The translations under genes were made by a program, and so were the position numbers. 27,244 bases of DNA. Source: JBBQCW01 sp038319025 (lineage in GTDB: Bacteria > Actinomycetota > Thermoleophilia > Solirubrobacterales > Solirubrobacteraceae). This document shows, in pieces, positions 1 through 7,188 of the stretch (within the stretch, counting starts at the first letter, position 1; the number at the start of each line of letters is the position of its first letter). The notes beneath the pieces are model-generated. The model saw nothing but the letters and a program-made list of their open reading frames with translations. It made no database searches and had not been told where the DNA came from. The DNA lies in assembly GCA_038319025.1 (NCBI GenBank), contig JBBQCW010000025.1, positions 1-27,244 on the forward strand, written 5' to 3'.

Positions 1-1
1 A

Positions 2-142
2 AACATCAAAGTTATTATTCTGACAAATATGGGTGAGCAAGAGGTACCAGCAGGCGTTAAAGAACTCGGCGTTAAAGACATTATCCTAAAGGCCGACATG
101 ACGCCGCGCCAAGTGGCCGATCTTGTAAAAAAGAACCTCGAA
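2..142 (+). CDS. Response regulator receiver domain, C-terminal fragment (probably foreign DNA)
   Basis: The frame is open from the window edge and reads as the last part of a CheY-like receiver domain: a beta-4 strand ending in Leu-Thr (residues IKVIILTN), a helix, a beta-5 strand ending in the conserved lysine (KDIILKAD), and an amphipathic final helix (TPRQVADLVKKNL). The LKADMTP wording instead of KPF is typical of short receiver-only proteins of Patescibacteria-like genomes; that assignment is from memory of the family. Base composition is clearly more AT-rich than the rest of the window, with AAA/ATT codons that are otherwise rare here. After about codon 47 the frame turns into the antisense of the neighbouring high-GC gene, so the natural stop codon is not present. 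I read this as a fragment joined to unrelated sequence rather than a functional fusion. Confidence 0.6.
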
Positions 143-955
143 GCCGTCGATGTCCGGGGAGCGGCCGGCGCCGACCGTGTACCGATCGCGGCCGTCGATC
201 TGGAAGCTGTAGACGATGCCGTTGCGGACGTACACGAAGTCGTTGCCGTACGCGGAAAGTTCGAGGTCGGTGACGCCGGAGCCGCCCGAGACCACCCGCC
301 GTACCGTGCCGTCGATGCGGGCGTAGATGCCCGACGTGGTGGCGAACACGACCACCCGGCATCCGTCGGCCACGCCGACCTCCAAGGCGGTGCCGGTCGT
401 GGGGATACGCGTGAGCGCACGACGGGCGAAGTCGTAGAGAAAGACGTCGGGTCGGCCGTCCGTATCGCCAGGCACCAGGTTGGTGGCCGAGGAGACGAAC
501 CCGAGGCACTTGGCGGCCGCGCCGTCGTCGCCGTCGAGCGCCGGCGCCGAGGATGCTCCATCCGGCGCCGTGCCGCGTAGCCCGACCGAGATCTGTGTCG
601 TGTCGCCCAGGCGCCACTGGGTACCGTTGCGCCCATAGCCGGCGGCGCGCCCGGCCAAGAAGACGTTGCTCACACCACCGGTTGGCGTACCGGTGATGTC
701 CGTGGCCTTGGATGTGTAGGCGACGTATCGCCCGATCCGAGCGTCGCGCGAGATCACGCCCTGCGAAGAATCACCGTTGGGGATCTCGCCGCCCGGGGTG
801 GCAGAGATCAGTAACTGATCGACGTCGTAGATGTTGTATACGGCGGCGTGCGCGATGGGGCCGTCGGCCGCGGAGCGCGCCGATGCCGCGGGAGTCGCGA
901 GCACTGTCAGCAGGAGCGCGAGCGTGAGAACGCGTAAGGAACGATGCGAGGACAT
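86..955 (-). CDS. Secreted TolB/PD40-like beta-propeller protein, 3' end replaced
   Basis: The gene starts at an ATG preceded by a good Shine-Dalgarno (GAGGAAG, about 8 bases away) and encodes a signal peptide of about 26 residues (hydrophobic LTLALLLTVLATPAASA). The mature part carries repeated blade-like segments. One is an ATNLVPGDTDGRPDVFLYD stretch typical of secreted actinobacterial proteins with PD40/WD40-like blades. The role is unknown; such proteins are exported and probably bind cell-wall or extracellular partners. Only about 268 residues are native. The last 20 or so, before the stop at 86, are antisense to the foreign fragment at the window start, so the true C-terminus is missing. 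It lies 69 bases downstream of ispH on the same strand and could be the last gene of that operon. Confidence 0.65.
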   Translation of the reverse strand: MSSHRSLRVLTLALLLTVLATPAASARSAADGPIAHAAVYNIYDVDQLLISATPGGEIPNGDSSQGVISRDARIGRYVAYTSKATDITGTPTGGVSNVFLAGRAAGYGRNGTQWRLGDTTQISVGLRGTAPDGASSAPALDGDDGAAAKCLGFVSSATNLVPGDTDGRPDVFLYDFARRALTRIPTTGTALEVGVADGCRVVVFATTSGIYARIDGTVRRVVSGGSGVTDLELSAYGNDFVYVRNGIVYSFQIDGRDRYTVGAGRSPDIDGFEVLFYKIGHLARRHVGL

Positions 956-1024
956 GACGGGACTTCCTCAAGTATGGCCGGGATGCCGATCGCGCGCGCT
1001 GATAGCGCTCCGCGAGGCGAGGAA

Positions 1025-1981
1025 CTACGCGCGCGCCGCCATAGCCAAGCGGATCGACTTGGGCAGCATGAAGCGCACGTCTTCCTTGACGACCTCGAAC
1101 TCCTCCACGTGCTCGACGCCGCGGGCGCGGAAGTGATCCACGAGGCGCTGCACCAACTCTTCGGGCGCGCTGGCGCCTGAGCTGATGCCGACGACGCGCT
1201 TGTCCACGAGCCACTCCTCACGGACCTGCGTCTCGTTGTCGATCAGGTAGGAATCAGCGCCATAGTCCCGGGCGACCTCGACCAGACGCTGCGAGTTGGA
1301 GGAGTTCTGGGAGCCGATCACCAACACCAGATCGCAGTGCTCGGCCATCTGCTTGACGGCGGCTTGGCGATTTGTGGTGGCGTAACAGATGTCGTCCGTG
1401 CGGGGGCCGGTGATGTTGGGGAAACGCTCCCGCAGGCGGGCGATCACGGCGCTCGTCTCATCGACCGAAAGCGTCGTCTGGGAGATGAAGGCGAGCCTGT
1501 CTGGATCGGCTACCTCGAGGCGGTCGACGTCGTCGACCGTCTCCACGAGGACGATGGCCTCCGGGGCCTCTCCCATCGTGCCCTCGACCTCTTCGTGACC
1601 GTCGTGGCCGATCAGGACGATCGTGTAGCCCTCACTGGCGAACTTGACCGCTTCACGGTGGACCTTGGTCACGAGCGGGCAGGTCGCATCGATCGTCTGC
1701 AGCCCGCGGGCCTGCGCGTCCGCATGTACCGCCGGTGACACGCCGTGCGCCGAGAACACGGTCACCGCGCCCTCGGGAACGGTGTCCGACAGTTCGTCGA
1801 CGAAGATCGCGCCCTGCTCCTGCAGTTTCTGCACGACGTGCTTGTTGTGGACGATCTCCTTGCGCACGTACACCGGAGCGCCATACAACTCCAGCGCGCG
1901 CTCGACGGTCTGCACGGCACGATCGACACCGGCGCAATAGCCGCGTGGTCGGGCCAGGAGAAGTTTTTCGGGTGCGGACAT
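1025..1981 (-). CDS. ispH: 4-hydroxy-3-methylbut-2-enyl diphosphate reductase (IspH/LytB)
   Basis: IspH catalyses the last step of the MEP pathway in the cytoplasm, reducing HMBPP to IPP and DMAPP with an iron-sulfur cluster. The three cluster cysteines are present at about residues 16 (RGYCAGV), 101 (ATCPLV) and 199 (DICYAT). The substrate-binding His45, His79 and His129, the catalytic Glu131 (HEEVEG) and the SSNS motif are also present. Length (318 residues) is normal. I chose the ATG at 1981 because the family motif begins soon after it and a TACCCT -10-like box lies 8 bases upstream. A second in-frame ATG at 2050 overlaps the stop of the upstream M1 peptidase gene by 4 bases and would add 23 residues with no family resemblance. 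It is the only pathway gene here and sits among lipid and peptidase genes. Confidence 0.95.
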   Translation of the reverse strand: MSAPEKLLLARPRGYCAGVDRAVQTVERALELYGAPVYVRKEIVHNKHVVQKLQEQGAIFVDELSDTVPEGAVTVFSAHGVSPAVHADAQARGLQTIDATCPLVTKVHREAVKFASEGYTIVLIGHDGHEEVEGTMGEAPEAIVLVETVDDVDRLEVADPDRLAFISQTTLSVDETSAVIARLRERFPNITGPRTDDICYATTNRQAAVKQMAEHCDLVLVIGSQNSSNSQRLVEVARDYGADSYLIDNETQVREEWLVDKRVVGISSGASAPEELVQRLVDHFRARGVEHVEEFEVVKEDVRFMLPKSIRLAMAARA

Positions 1982-2046
1982 GTCCCTACAGGGTACGCAC
2001 CGGGCGCCCCGGCGTTTCACGTCGGGGCCATCGGCAACCGCGGCGG

Positions 2047-3408
2047 TCATCCGCGGGGCAGCCCGACGAGCCGTTCCCAGCGCGCCGCCACAAGCGGATC
2101 GGTCTCCCGCACCAGCGCCAGGAGGTCGGCGGTGCGAACGACGCCGTACCGGTACCGGCTCACCTCTCGGCGCAGCATGCCGAGGAAGCGGGCGCGACCC
2201 AGCATGTTCTCCAGCGAGGTGAGTGCGCAGGAGCCGCCGCGATAGATCACGTCGTCGTAGGCGTCGGGATGGCGGTCGTAGTACCCCATCCCGCGCAGCA
2301 GCCCCGCGGTACGGGTCCCGAGCGGATGGCGCGGGTCACACGGGTAGGAGCCGGGGGCCAGCTGGGTCTCACTCCACGCGGCGAGCGGCTCGTCCAGCCA
2401 GGGCTCGCCGTACTGGTCGTCCCCCACGATTCCGTACCACCACTGGTGGGCGACCTCGTGGACGACCGTGGCGCGATAGGCGTCGGCGAACACGAGCTCG
2501 GGGAACTCCACGCCGTTGTAGGCCAGCGAGGACTGCACGACATCCAGTTCCGGCGAGCCGTAGGAGCCGAACCAGCGGGTGTAGGCCCGAAGCGCGTCGC
2601 CCGCGGCTCCCAGCATGTGACGGCTGGACGCGGGCGAGCTGCTGCGCGCTGCGAAAATGCGGATCCGCGTGCCGTCGACGACCGCCTCGGTCCGCCGCAG
2701 GTGCCCGATGGCGAAGGCGAAGTCGCGGGCATGTGGAGTTTCGGCCTCGATGGTTCGCATCCCGGTTGAGGCATCGACCGAGTCCCCGACCTCGCGTCCC
2801 GTCGTGGCGGCGTCCAGGTCTGCCGGTACCTGCAGCGAGGCGTGCCAGGCAGCCGCGAGCCCAAGCGTCGGATCACCGTAGGAGCTGGCCGGATTCAGAT
2901 GCCATCCCCGGTCATCGCGAACGGCAAGCGTCGGCACGGCATAGCCGAAAAGGTCGACGCCCGCGCTTCGCCCGAGTGACTCGTTGCCGCGCGGTACGTG
3001 GAGCCGGAAGCGCACGGAGATCGCCGTAGCTCCGCCCGGCGCAGGCGGCTGGGCGAGACGGAGCTCCACGGCCGAACACCCCACGGTGCGCCGCTCGACG
3101 ACGGCGCCCGCGACCACGGTGAGCACGGCGCGAGTGTGGTCACACGTCGCGCGCCGGGCCGCGCCGGTCTCGGGCGCGTTGGGCCACAGTCGCAACCACA
3201 CCCGCGGAAGGGAGCCTGGCCCGTCGTTCACCACCCGGATCGACTCGGTCCCGCTCAGGATGCGCGTCAGCGGATTCCACCGTAGAGCCAGGTCGTAGGC
3301 GGCGGGATGCGGCCGGCCGTCGGCACCCGTGTCGCCCGCGGCACCGGCCGCCAGGACGGGGGTGATCGCCGCGGTCCCAAGAAGTGCGAGGACGGTCGTG
3401 CACCTCAC
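2047..3408 (-). CDS. Secreted M1-family metallopeptidase (short form)
   Basis: This is a zinc aminopeptidase-like protein of 453 residues. The M1 signature HEXXH-X18-E is complete (about His317, Glu318, His321, Glu340; HEVAHQWWYG then WLDEPLAAW). A candidate catalytic tyrosine follows at about 389 (VIYRGG), and NGVEFPE stands where M1 enzymes carry GAMEN. The GTG start at 3408 overlaps the stop of the upstream M28 gene by 4 bases (GTGA) and opens directly on a signal peptide (TTVLALLGTAAITPVLAAGA), so the longer upstream frame is unlikely. It is much shorter than classical M1 enzymes and ends soon after the catalytic domain, as in bacterial secreted short forms. The substrate is unknown. With the neighbouring M28 enzyme it suggests extracytoplasmic peptide processing. 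Confidence 0.85.
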   Translation of the reverse strand: MRCTTVLALLGTAAITPVLAAGAAGDTGADGRPHPAAYDLALRWNPLTRILSGTESIRVVNDGPGSLPRVWLRLWPNAPETGAARRATCDHTRAVLTVVAGAVVERRTVGCSAVELRLAQPPAPGGATAISVRFRLHVPRGNESLGRSAGVDLFGYAVPTLAVRDDRGWHLNPASSYGDPTLGLAAAWHASLQVPADLDAATTGREVGDSVDASTGMRTIEAETPHARDFAFAIGHLRRTEAVVDGTRIRIFAARSSSPASSRHMLGAAGDALRAYTRWFGSYGSPELDVVQSSLAYNGVEFPELVFADAYRATVVHEVAHQWWYGIVGDDQYGEPWLDEPLAAWSETQLAPGSYPCDPRHPLGTRTAGLLRGMGYYDRHPDAYDDVIYRGGSCALTSLENMLGRARFLGMLRREVSRYRYGVVRTADLLALVRETDPLVAARWERLVGLPRG

Positions 3409-4307
3409 GGCGCCGCCTCCCACTGAGCAAGCAATGCGACCGTCTCCCCCACGGCGTCCATCGACCGCACCGACAGCTTGTCGTAGCTGTCGGCCCGCAC
3501 GTGCTGATAGCGGTAGGACCAATCGATGAGGTCCACGGCCGGCACGCCCGAGCGCAGGAACGGCGTGTGGTCGTCGATGATGGTCGTCTGCTTGGCGTCG
3601 GGAAACACGGCTGCCACCCCGACGGCTGCGGCGGCGGCGCGGACCTTTGCCCAGAGAGCCGGAGTGGAACTCCCCTCCCGCGGGAGGCGCAGGCCCTTGT
3701 TGGCGATGTAGTCGAGCAGCACCATCGCGCTGGTCTGGCCCGGATGAGCGGTGACGTAGGCCCTTGAGCCGATCAGCGCATCGTCGTAGTAGTGCTGCGT
3801 CGGATGCGCAGCCTCTTCGCCGTCGAAGAGAACGAAGCGGATCTCGCGATGGGCAACCGGCAGCGCGCCCGGCCGAGCGAGATCCCGGGCCAGCTGCACG
3901 ACAGCGGCCGTGCCCGCGGCGCCGTCGTTGGCGCCGATGAACCCGCGGATCGGCGCCGTGTCGTAGTGGGCGCCGATGACGAGCACGGGCCGCCGGCCGG
4001 GGATCGTCCCGACGATGTTGCGCAGGCCCGATCCGACGGGCTCAAAGCGCCCTGCTGGGAGTTGCGCCCGCAGCTGATCGGCCAGGCCGCGCAACGGCGG
4101 TGAGCCGGCCGGGCGAGGCCCGACCGCGAGCTGCTCACGCGCAAGCGCCATCGCTGCCGGCGCGTCGAATCGGTCAGCGGTCGCGCGTGGCACCACTGCG
4201 ACGACGCGGGCGGGGTGCGACGTGCCCGTCAGGAAAGGCAGGAAGTCCGCGGAGCGCGAGGCCGCTAACAGCAGGCCGCCCACCAGGACGATCTGCACGA
4301 TGAGCAC
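3405..4307 (-). CDS. M28-family zinc peptidase / glutaminyl-cyclase-like
   Basis: This 300-residue protein has an N-terminal membrane anchor or signal (LIVQIVLVGGLLLAA) followed by one M28 catalytic domain. Metal-binding motifs are visible in order: GAHYDT (His114), GANDGAAG (Asp128), LFDGEEA (Glu164/165), LLDY (Asp199) and a late YQHVRADSYDKLS (His269). The DDHTPFLRSGVPAVDLIDW segment resembles glutaminyl-cyclase-type M28 enzymes, so both aminopeptidase and N-terminal pyroglutamate-forming activity are possible. The start is GTG at 4307; no ATG, GTG or TTG lies upstream before the in-frame stop. It begins 46 bases after the acyl-CoA dehydrogenase gene and overlaps the M1 peptidase gene by 4 bases, so the two peptidases are almost certainly co-translated. 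Confidence 0.85.
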   Translation of the reverse strand: MLIVQIVLVGGLLLAASRSADFLPFLTGTSHPARVVAVVPRATADRFDAPAAMALAREQLAVGPRPAGSPPLRGLADQLRAQLPAGRFEPVGSGLRNIVGTIPGRRPVLVIGAHYDTAPIRGFIGANDGAAGTAAVVQLARDLARPGALPVAHREIRFVLFDGEEAAHPTQHYYDDALIGSRAYVTAHPGQTSAMVLLDYIANKGLRLPREGSSTPALWAKVRAAAAAVGVAAVFPDAKQTTIIDDHTPFLRSGVPAVDLIDWSYRYQHVRADSYDKLSVRSMDAVGETVALLAQWEAAP

Positions 4308-4353
4308 GATGACAAGGGGCCGAACCCGCAGAGGGTGGCCCTCGTCGTCCGGG

Positions 4354-5646
4354 TCAGTCGTTTGAGGTCACCGCCTCCAGCAGCCACGCGAACTGCTCCT
4401 GCGCGGCGGCTCGGCGGCTCGGAACATGCTGGCTGGGGACACCGTCGGCCGGAGGCTCATAGCCGCGCAGCACCTGCCGGGCCACCGACTCGCGGTGCAC
4501 CTCGTCGGGGCCATCGTAGAAACGGGCGCCCCGCGCAAAGCGGTACATCGCCTCCAACGGCATATCGGTCGAGTACCCCAGCGATCCGTGGGCCTGAAGT
4601 GCTCGGTCGATGACGTTGTGCAGGACGGTTGCGCCGTACACCTTGATCAGGGAAACGTCCATCCGGGCCGCGGATGCGCCCTGGGTGTCCATCTTCCACG
4701 CGGCGTGCAGCGTCATCAGGCGCGCGGCCTGCATCTCGGCCGCCGAGTCGGCGATCCAATTCTTGACCGTCTGTTTGTCGCCCAGAGTGGAGCCGAATGC
4801 GTACCGGTATGTCGCCCGCTCGCACAACATGTCGAACGCCCGCTTGGACACTCCGAGCCAGCGCATGCAGTGGTGGATACGGCCTGGCACCAGACGGTGC
4901 TGGGCAATCAGGAAGCCGGCACCCTGGGCGCCCAGAAGGGCGTCACGGGGGAGACGCACGTCCTCGTACAGAATCTCCGCGTGCCCGCCGTATTTCGCGA
5001 ACTCCTCATGCGGATGCTCCATCGTGCCCACGTCGCGCAGGATGTTCACGCCTGGCGTGTCGGCCGGCACGAGGAACATCGAGGCGCGCTGGTGGGAGCG
5101 CGCGTCGGGGTCGGTCACCGCCATCACGATCAGAAAGTCGGCGATCGACGCGTTGGAGCTGAACCATTTGTGGCCGTTGATCACCCACTCGTCGCCCTCG
5201 AGGACGGCGCTCGTGGTGAGCAGCGTCGGGTCTGACCCGGCGTTGGGCTCCGTCATCGAGAACGCGGAGTGCAGGTCACCGGCCAGCAGGGGGTGCAGAA
5301 ACCGCTCCTTCTGTTCGTCGGTCCCCGCCAGCGCCAGGATCTCCGAGTTGCCCGAGTCGGGCGCCTGGTTGCCAAAGGCGAACGGTGCGATCGGGGTGCT
5401 ACCCAGGATCTCGTGCATCAGCCCGAGCTTCACCTGCCCAAAGCCCTGGCCACCAAGCTCGGGATCCAGGTGCGCGGCCCACAGCCCGCGAGCCTTGACC
5501 TGCTCCTGCAGCGGCGCCATTGCCCGCTGCAATTGGTCGTAGTCGAGCCCGAGCGTCTCCAGGGGCCAGATCTCCTCGCGCACGAGGCGCTCCATCCAGT
5601 CCAGATGCTCCTGGAACTCGGGGTCAGTCGAGAAATCCCATGCCAT
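4354..5646 (-). CDS. Acyl-CoA dehydrogenase family protein
   Basis: This is a 430-residue FAD-dependent acyl-CoA dehydrogenase, full length. Family landmarks are FSMTEPNAGSDPT (flavin and substrate contacts, about residue 130), INGHKWFSSNA, the QTVKNWIADSAAEMQAARLM helix, an AHGSLGYSTDMPLE segment and the C-terminal YDGPDEVHRESVARQVL. It would oxidise an acyl-CoA to the enoyl-CoA, passing electrons to ETF. The sequence style is closest to ACAD10/11-like long-chain enzymes; the chain length cannot be told from sequence. The start ATG at 5646 has a GAGAGG Shine-Dalgarno. It heads a minus-strand run that continues with M28, M1 and ispH, and is divergent from the WS/DGAT gene 102 bases away, which suggests linked control of fatty acid breakdown and storage. 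Confidence 0.92.
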   Translation of the reverse strand: MAWDFSTDPEFQEHLDWMERLVREEIWPLETLGLDYDQLQRAMAPLQEQVKARGLWAAHLDPELGGQGFGQVKLGLMHEILGSTPIAPFAFGNQAPDSGNSEILALAGTDEQKERFLHPLLAGDLHSAFSMTEPNAGSDPTLLTTSAVLEGDEWVINGHKWFSSNASIADFLIVMAVTDPDARSHQRASMFLVPADTPGVNILRDVGTMEHPHEEFAKYGGHAEILYEDVRLPRDALLGAQGAGFLIAQHRLVPGRIHHCMRWLGVSKRAFDMLCERATYRYAFGSTLGDKQTVKNWIADSAAEMQAARLMTLHAAWKMDTQGASAARMDVSLIKVYGATVLHNVIDRALQAHGSLGYSTDMPLEAMYRFARGARFYDGPDEVHRESVARQVLRGYEPPADGVPSQHVPSRRAAAQEQFAWLLEAVTSND

Positions 5647-5677
5647 GCCGTCAGCCGCCTCTCCACGTCGGTTCGCT

Positions 5678-5695
5678 GCGCGCAGTATCGCGCGC
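5678..5695. promoter_or_regulatory. Inverted repeat in divergent promoter region
   Basis: The arms are GCGCGC, separated by AGTATC, lying midway in the 102-base gap between the acyl-CoA dehydrogenase and WS/DGAT starts. A TACGCT -10-like box for the WS/DGAT gene lies at 5707-5712. The repeat could be an operator for both genes, but in GC-rich DNA a 6-base GC arm can arise by chance. Confidence 0.2.
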
Positions 5696-5748
5696 TCACG
5701 GCTCGATACGCTCCCTGCTCGCTGTCAGGGGAAGGGAACAAGAGAACC

Positions 5749-7188
5749 ATGGCTCAGCAGCACTTCGATCGACTCACCGCAGTGGATGCGTCCTTCCTGA
5801 TGCAGGAAGGACCCGACTCGCACATGCACATCGGTGCGTTGATGCTGTGCGATGGGCCGCCCCCGCCGTTCGACGAGCTGCTCGACGCGGTTCGCGAGCG
5901 CCTGCACCTCGTGCCCCGCTACCGGCAGAAGCTGACGATCCCCCGGCTCGAGGCCGGGCGACCGCTGTGGGTCGATGACGCGAACTTCAACCTCGAGTAC
6001 CACATCCGACAGACCGCGCTGCCCAAGCCCGGCAGCGAGCAGCAGCTGATGCGGCTGACCTCGCGCCTGTTCAGCCAGCAACTGGACCGCGCCAAGCCCC
6101 TGTGGGAGATGTGGCTGATCGAGGGGCTGGAAGGCGGTCGCTTCGCGATCATCAGCAAGACCCATCACGCGCTCATCGACGGGATCTCCGGCGTGGATCT
6201 GGCCACCGTGCTATTCGATCTGGGGCCGGTACCAACGGTGGTGGAACATCCCGACGAGGCTTGGGCTCCGCACACCGAGCCGGGCGCCATCGAAGTCATC
6301 GCTGCGGGCGCCGCCGACGCCGTGCGCTCCGGCCTGGGCCTGGCCGCCCGGGCCGTCGACGTCATGACGCGGCCCCAGAGCGCGGTGCGGGAAGCCCGCG
6401 TGGCCGCTGAGGGCATCGGTGAGATCGTGTGGGCCGGGATGAACCCGGCGCCCAGCACGCCGCTCAACGTCGAGCATGGCCCCCACCGGCGCTACGTGAC
6501 CGTGCGCTCGGAGCTGGCCGACTTCAAGACGGTCAAGACCACGTTTGGCGGGACGGTCAACGACGTTGTCCTGACGGTGGTCAGCGGCGCTCTGCGTACC
6601 TGGCTGCGCTCGCGCGGGGTCCGCACCGAAGGCCTGGAGCTTCGCGCCCTGGTGCCCGTTTCGGTGCGTCCGCCGGCCGGTCGCGGGGATGGGAGCGCGC
6701 ACCAGCTCGGCAACCAGATCGCTGCTATGCGCGGACCGCTTCCGGTGTATGTGGAGGACCCGATCGCCAGGCTGCACACCGTCAAGCAATCGATGGACGG
6801 ACTGAAGGAGAGCAAGCAGGCGATCGGGGCTGAGATCCTGGCCAACGTGCAGAACTTCGCGCCCCCGACGGTGCTCGCCCAGGCCTCGCGCCTGAACTTC
6901 TCCACCACTCTGTTCAACCTGATCGTGACCAACGTTCCCGGTCCGCAGATTCCGCTCTACGTCCGCGGCCGGGAAATGGAGGACGTCTTCCCGATCGCGT
7001 TCCTGCCGCAGAACCACTCGCTCGCGATCGCGATCATGTCCTACAACGGCGGCATGAACTTCGGCTTGCTCGGCGACTACGACGTACTGCCGGATATCCA
7101 GAAGATCGCCGACGGGATCTCGGCCGCGCTGGCCGAACTCGTGACGCTCGCCGACCGCGAGCGTGACCGCCGCGCCGTGAACGCCTGA
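5749..7188 (+). CDS. Wax ester synthase / diacylglycerol acyltransferase (WS/DGAT)
   Basis: This 479-residue protein belongs to the WS/DGAT acyltransferase family, which makes wax esters and/or triacylglycerol from acyl-CoA. The catalytic HHxxxDG motif is intact (His139-His140...Asp144-Gly145 in THHALIDGISG). Other family signatures are AVDASFLMQE near the N-terminus, PLWEMWLIEGL before the active site, a TVNDVVLTVVSGALR helix and a late NVPGPQIPLY motif. The frame is open well upstream, but that part is antisense to the acyl-CoA dehydrogenase; the ATG at 5749 begins the family-conserved sequence and is preceded by purine-rich AAGAGAA. Its last 112 bases overlap the convergent subtilisin gene. 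Presence of this enzyme fits a lipid-storing actinobacterium. Confidence 0.95.
   Translation: MAQQHFDRLTAVDASFLMQEGPDSHMHIGALMLCDGPPPPFDELLDAVRERLHLVPRYRQKLTIPRLEAGRPLWVDDANFNLEYHIRQTALPKPGSEQQLMRLTSRLFSQQLDRAKPLWEMWLIEGLEGGRFAIISKTHHALIDGISGVDLATVLFDLGPVPTVVEHPDEAWAPHTEPGAIEVIAAGAADAVRSGLGLAARAVDVMTRPQSAVREARVAAEGIGEIVWAGMNPAPSTPLNVEHGPHRRYVTVRSELADFKTVKTTFGGTVNDVVLTVVSGALRTWLRSRGVRTEGLELRALVPVSVRPPAGRGDGSAHQLGNQIAAMRGPLPVYVEDPIARLHTVKQSMDGLKESKQAIGAEILANVQNFAPPTVLAQASRLNFSTTLFNLIVTNVPGPQIPLYVRGREMEDVFPIAFLPQNHSLAIAIMSYNGGMNFGLLGDYDVLPDIQKIADGISAALAELVTLADRERDRRAVNA

Noticed and set aside
996..1008. GCGCT-GAT-AGCGC hairpin between ispH and the PD40-like gene
   Set aside because: Very short, in a 69-base gap of an apparent operon; could be chance.
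2048..2050. ispH start at the upstream ATG overlapping the M1 stop
   Set aside because: The overlap is tempting, but the extra 23 residues do not match the family, and a -10-like box supports the ATG at 1981; kept as an alternative only.
5269..5748. 160-residue N-terminal extension of the WS/DGAT frame
   Set aside because: The extension is antisense to the acyl-CoA dehydrogenase; the family begins at the ATG at 5749.
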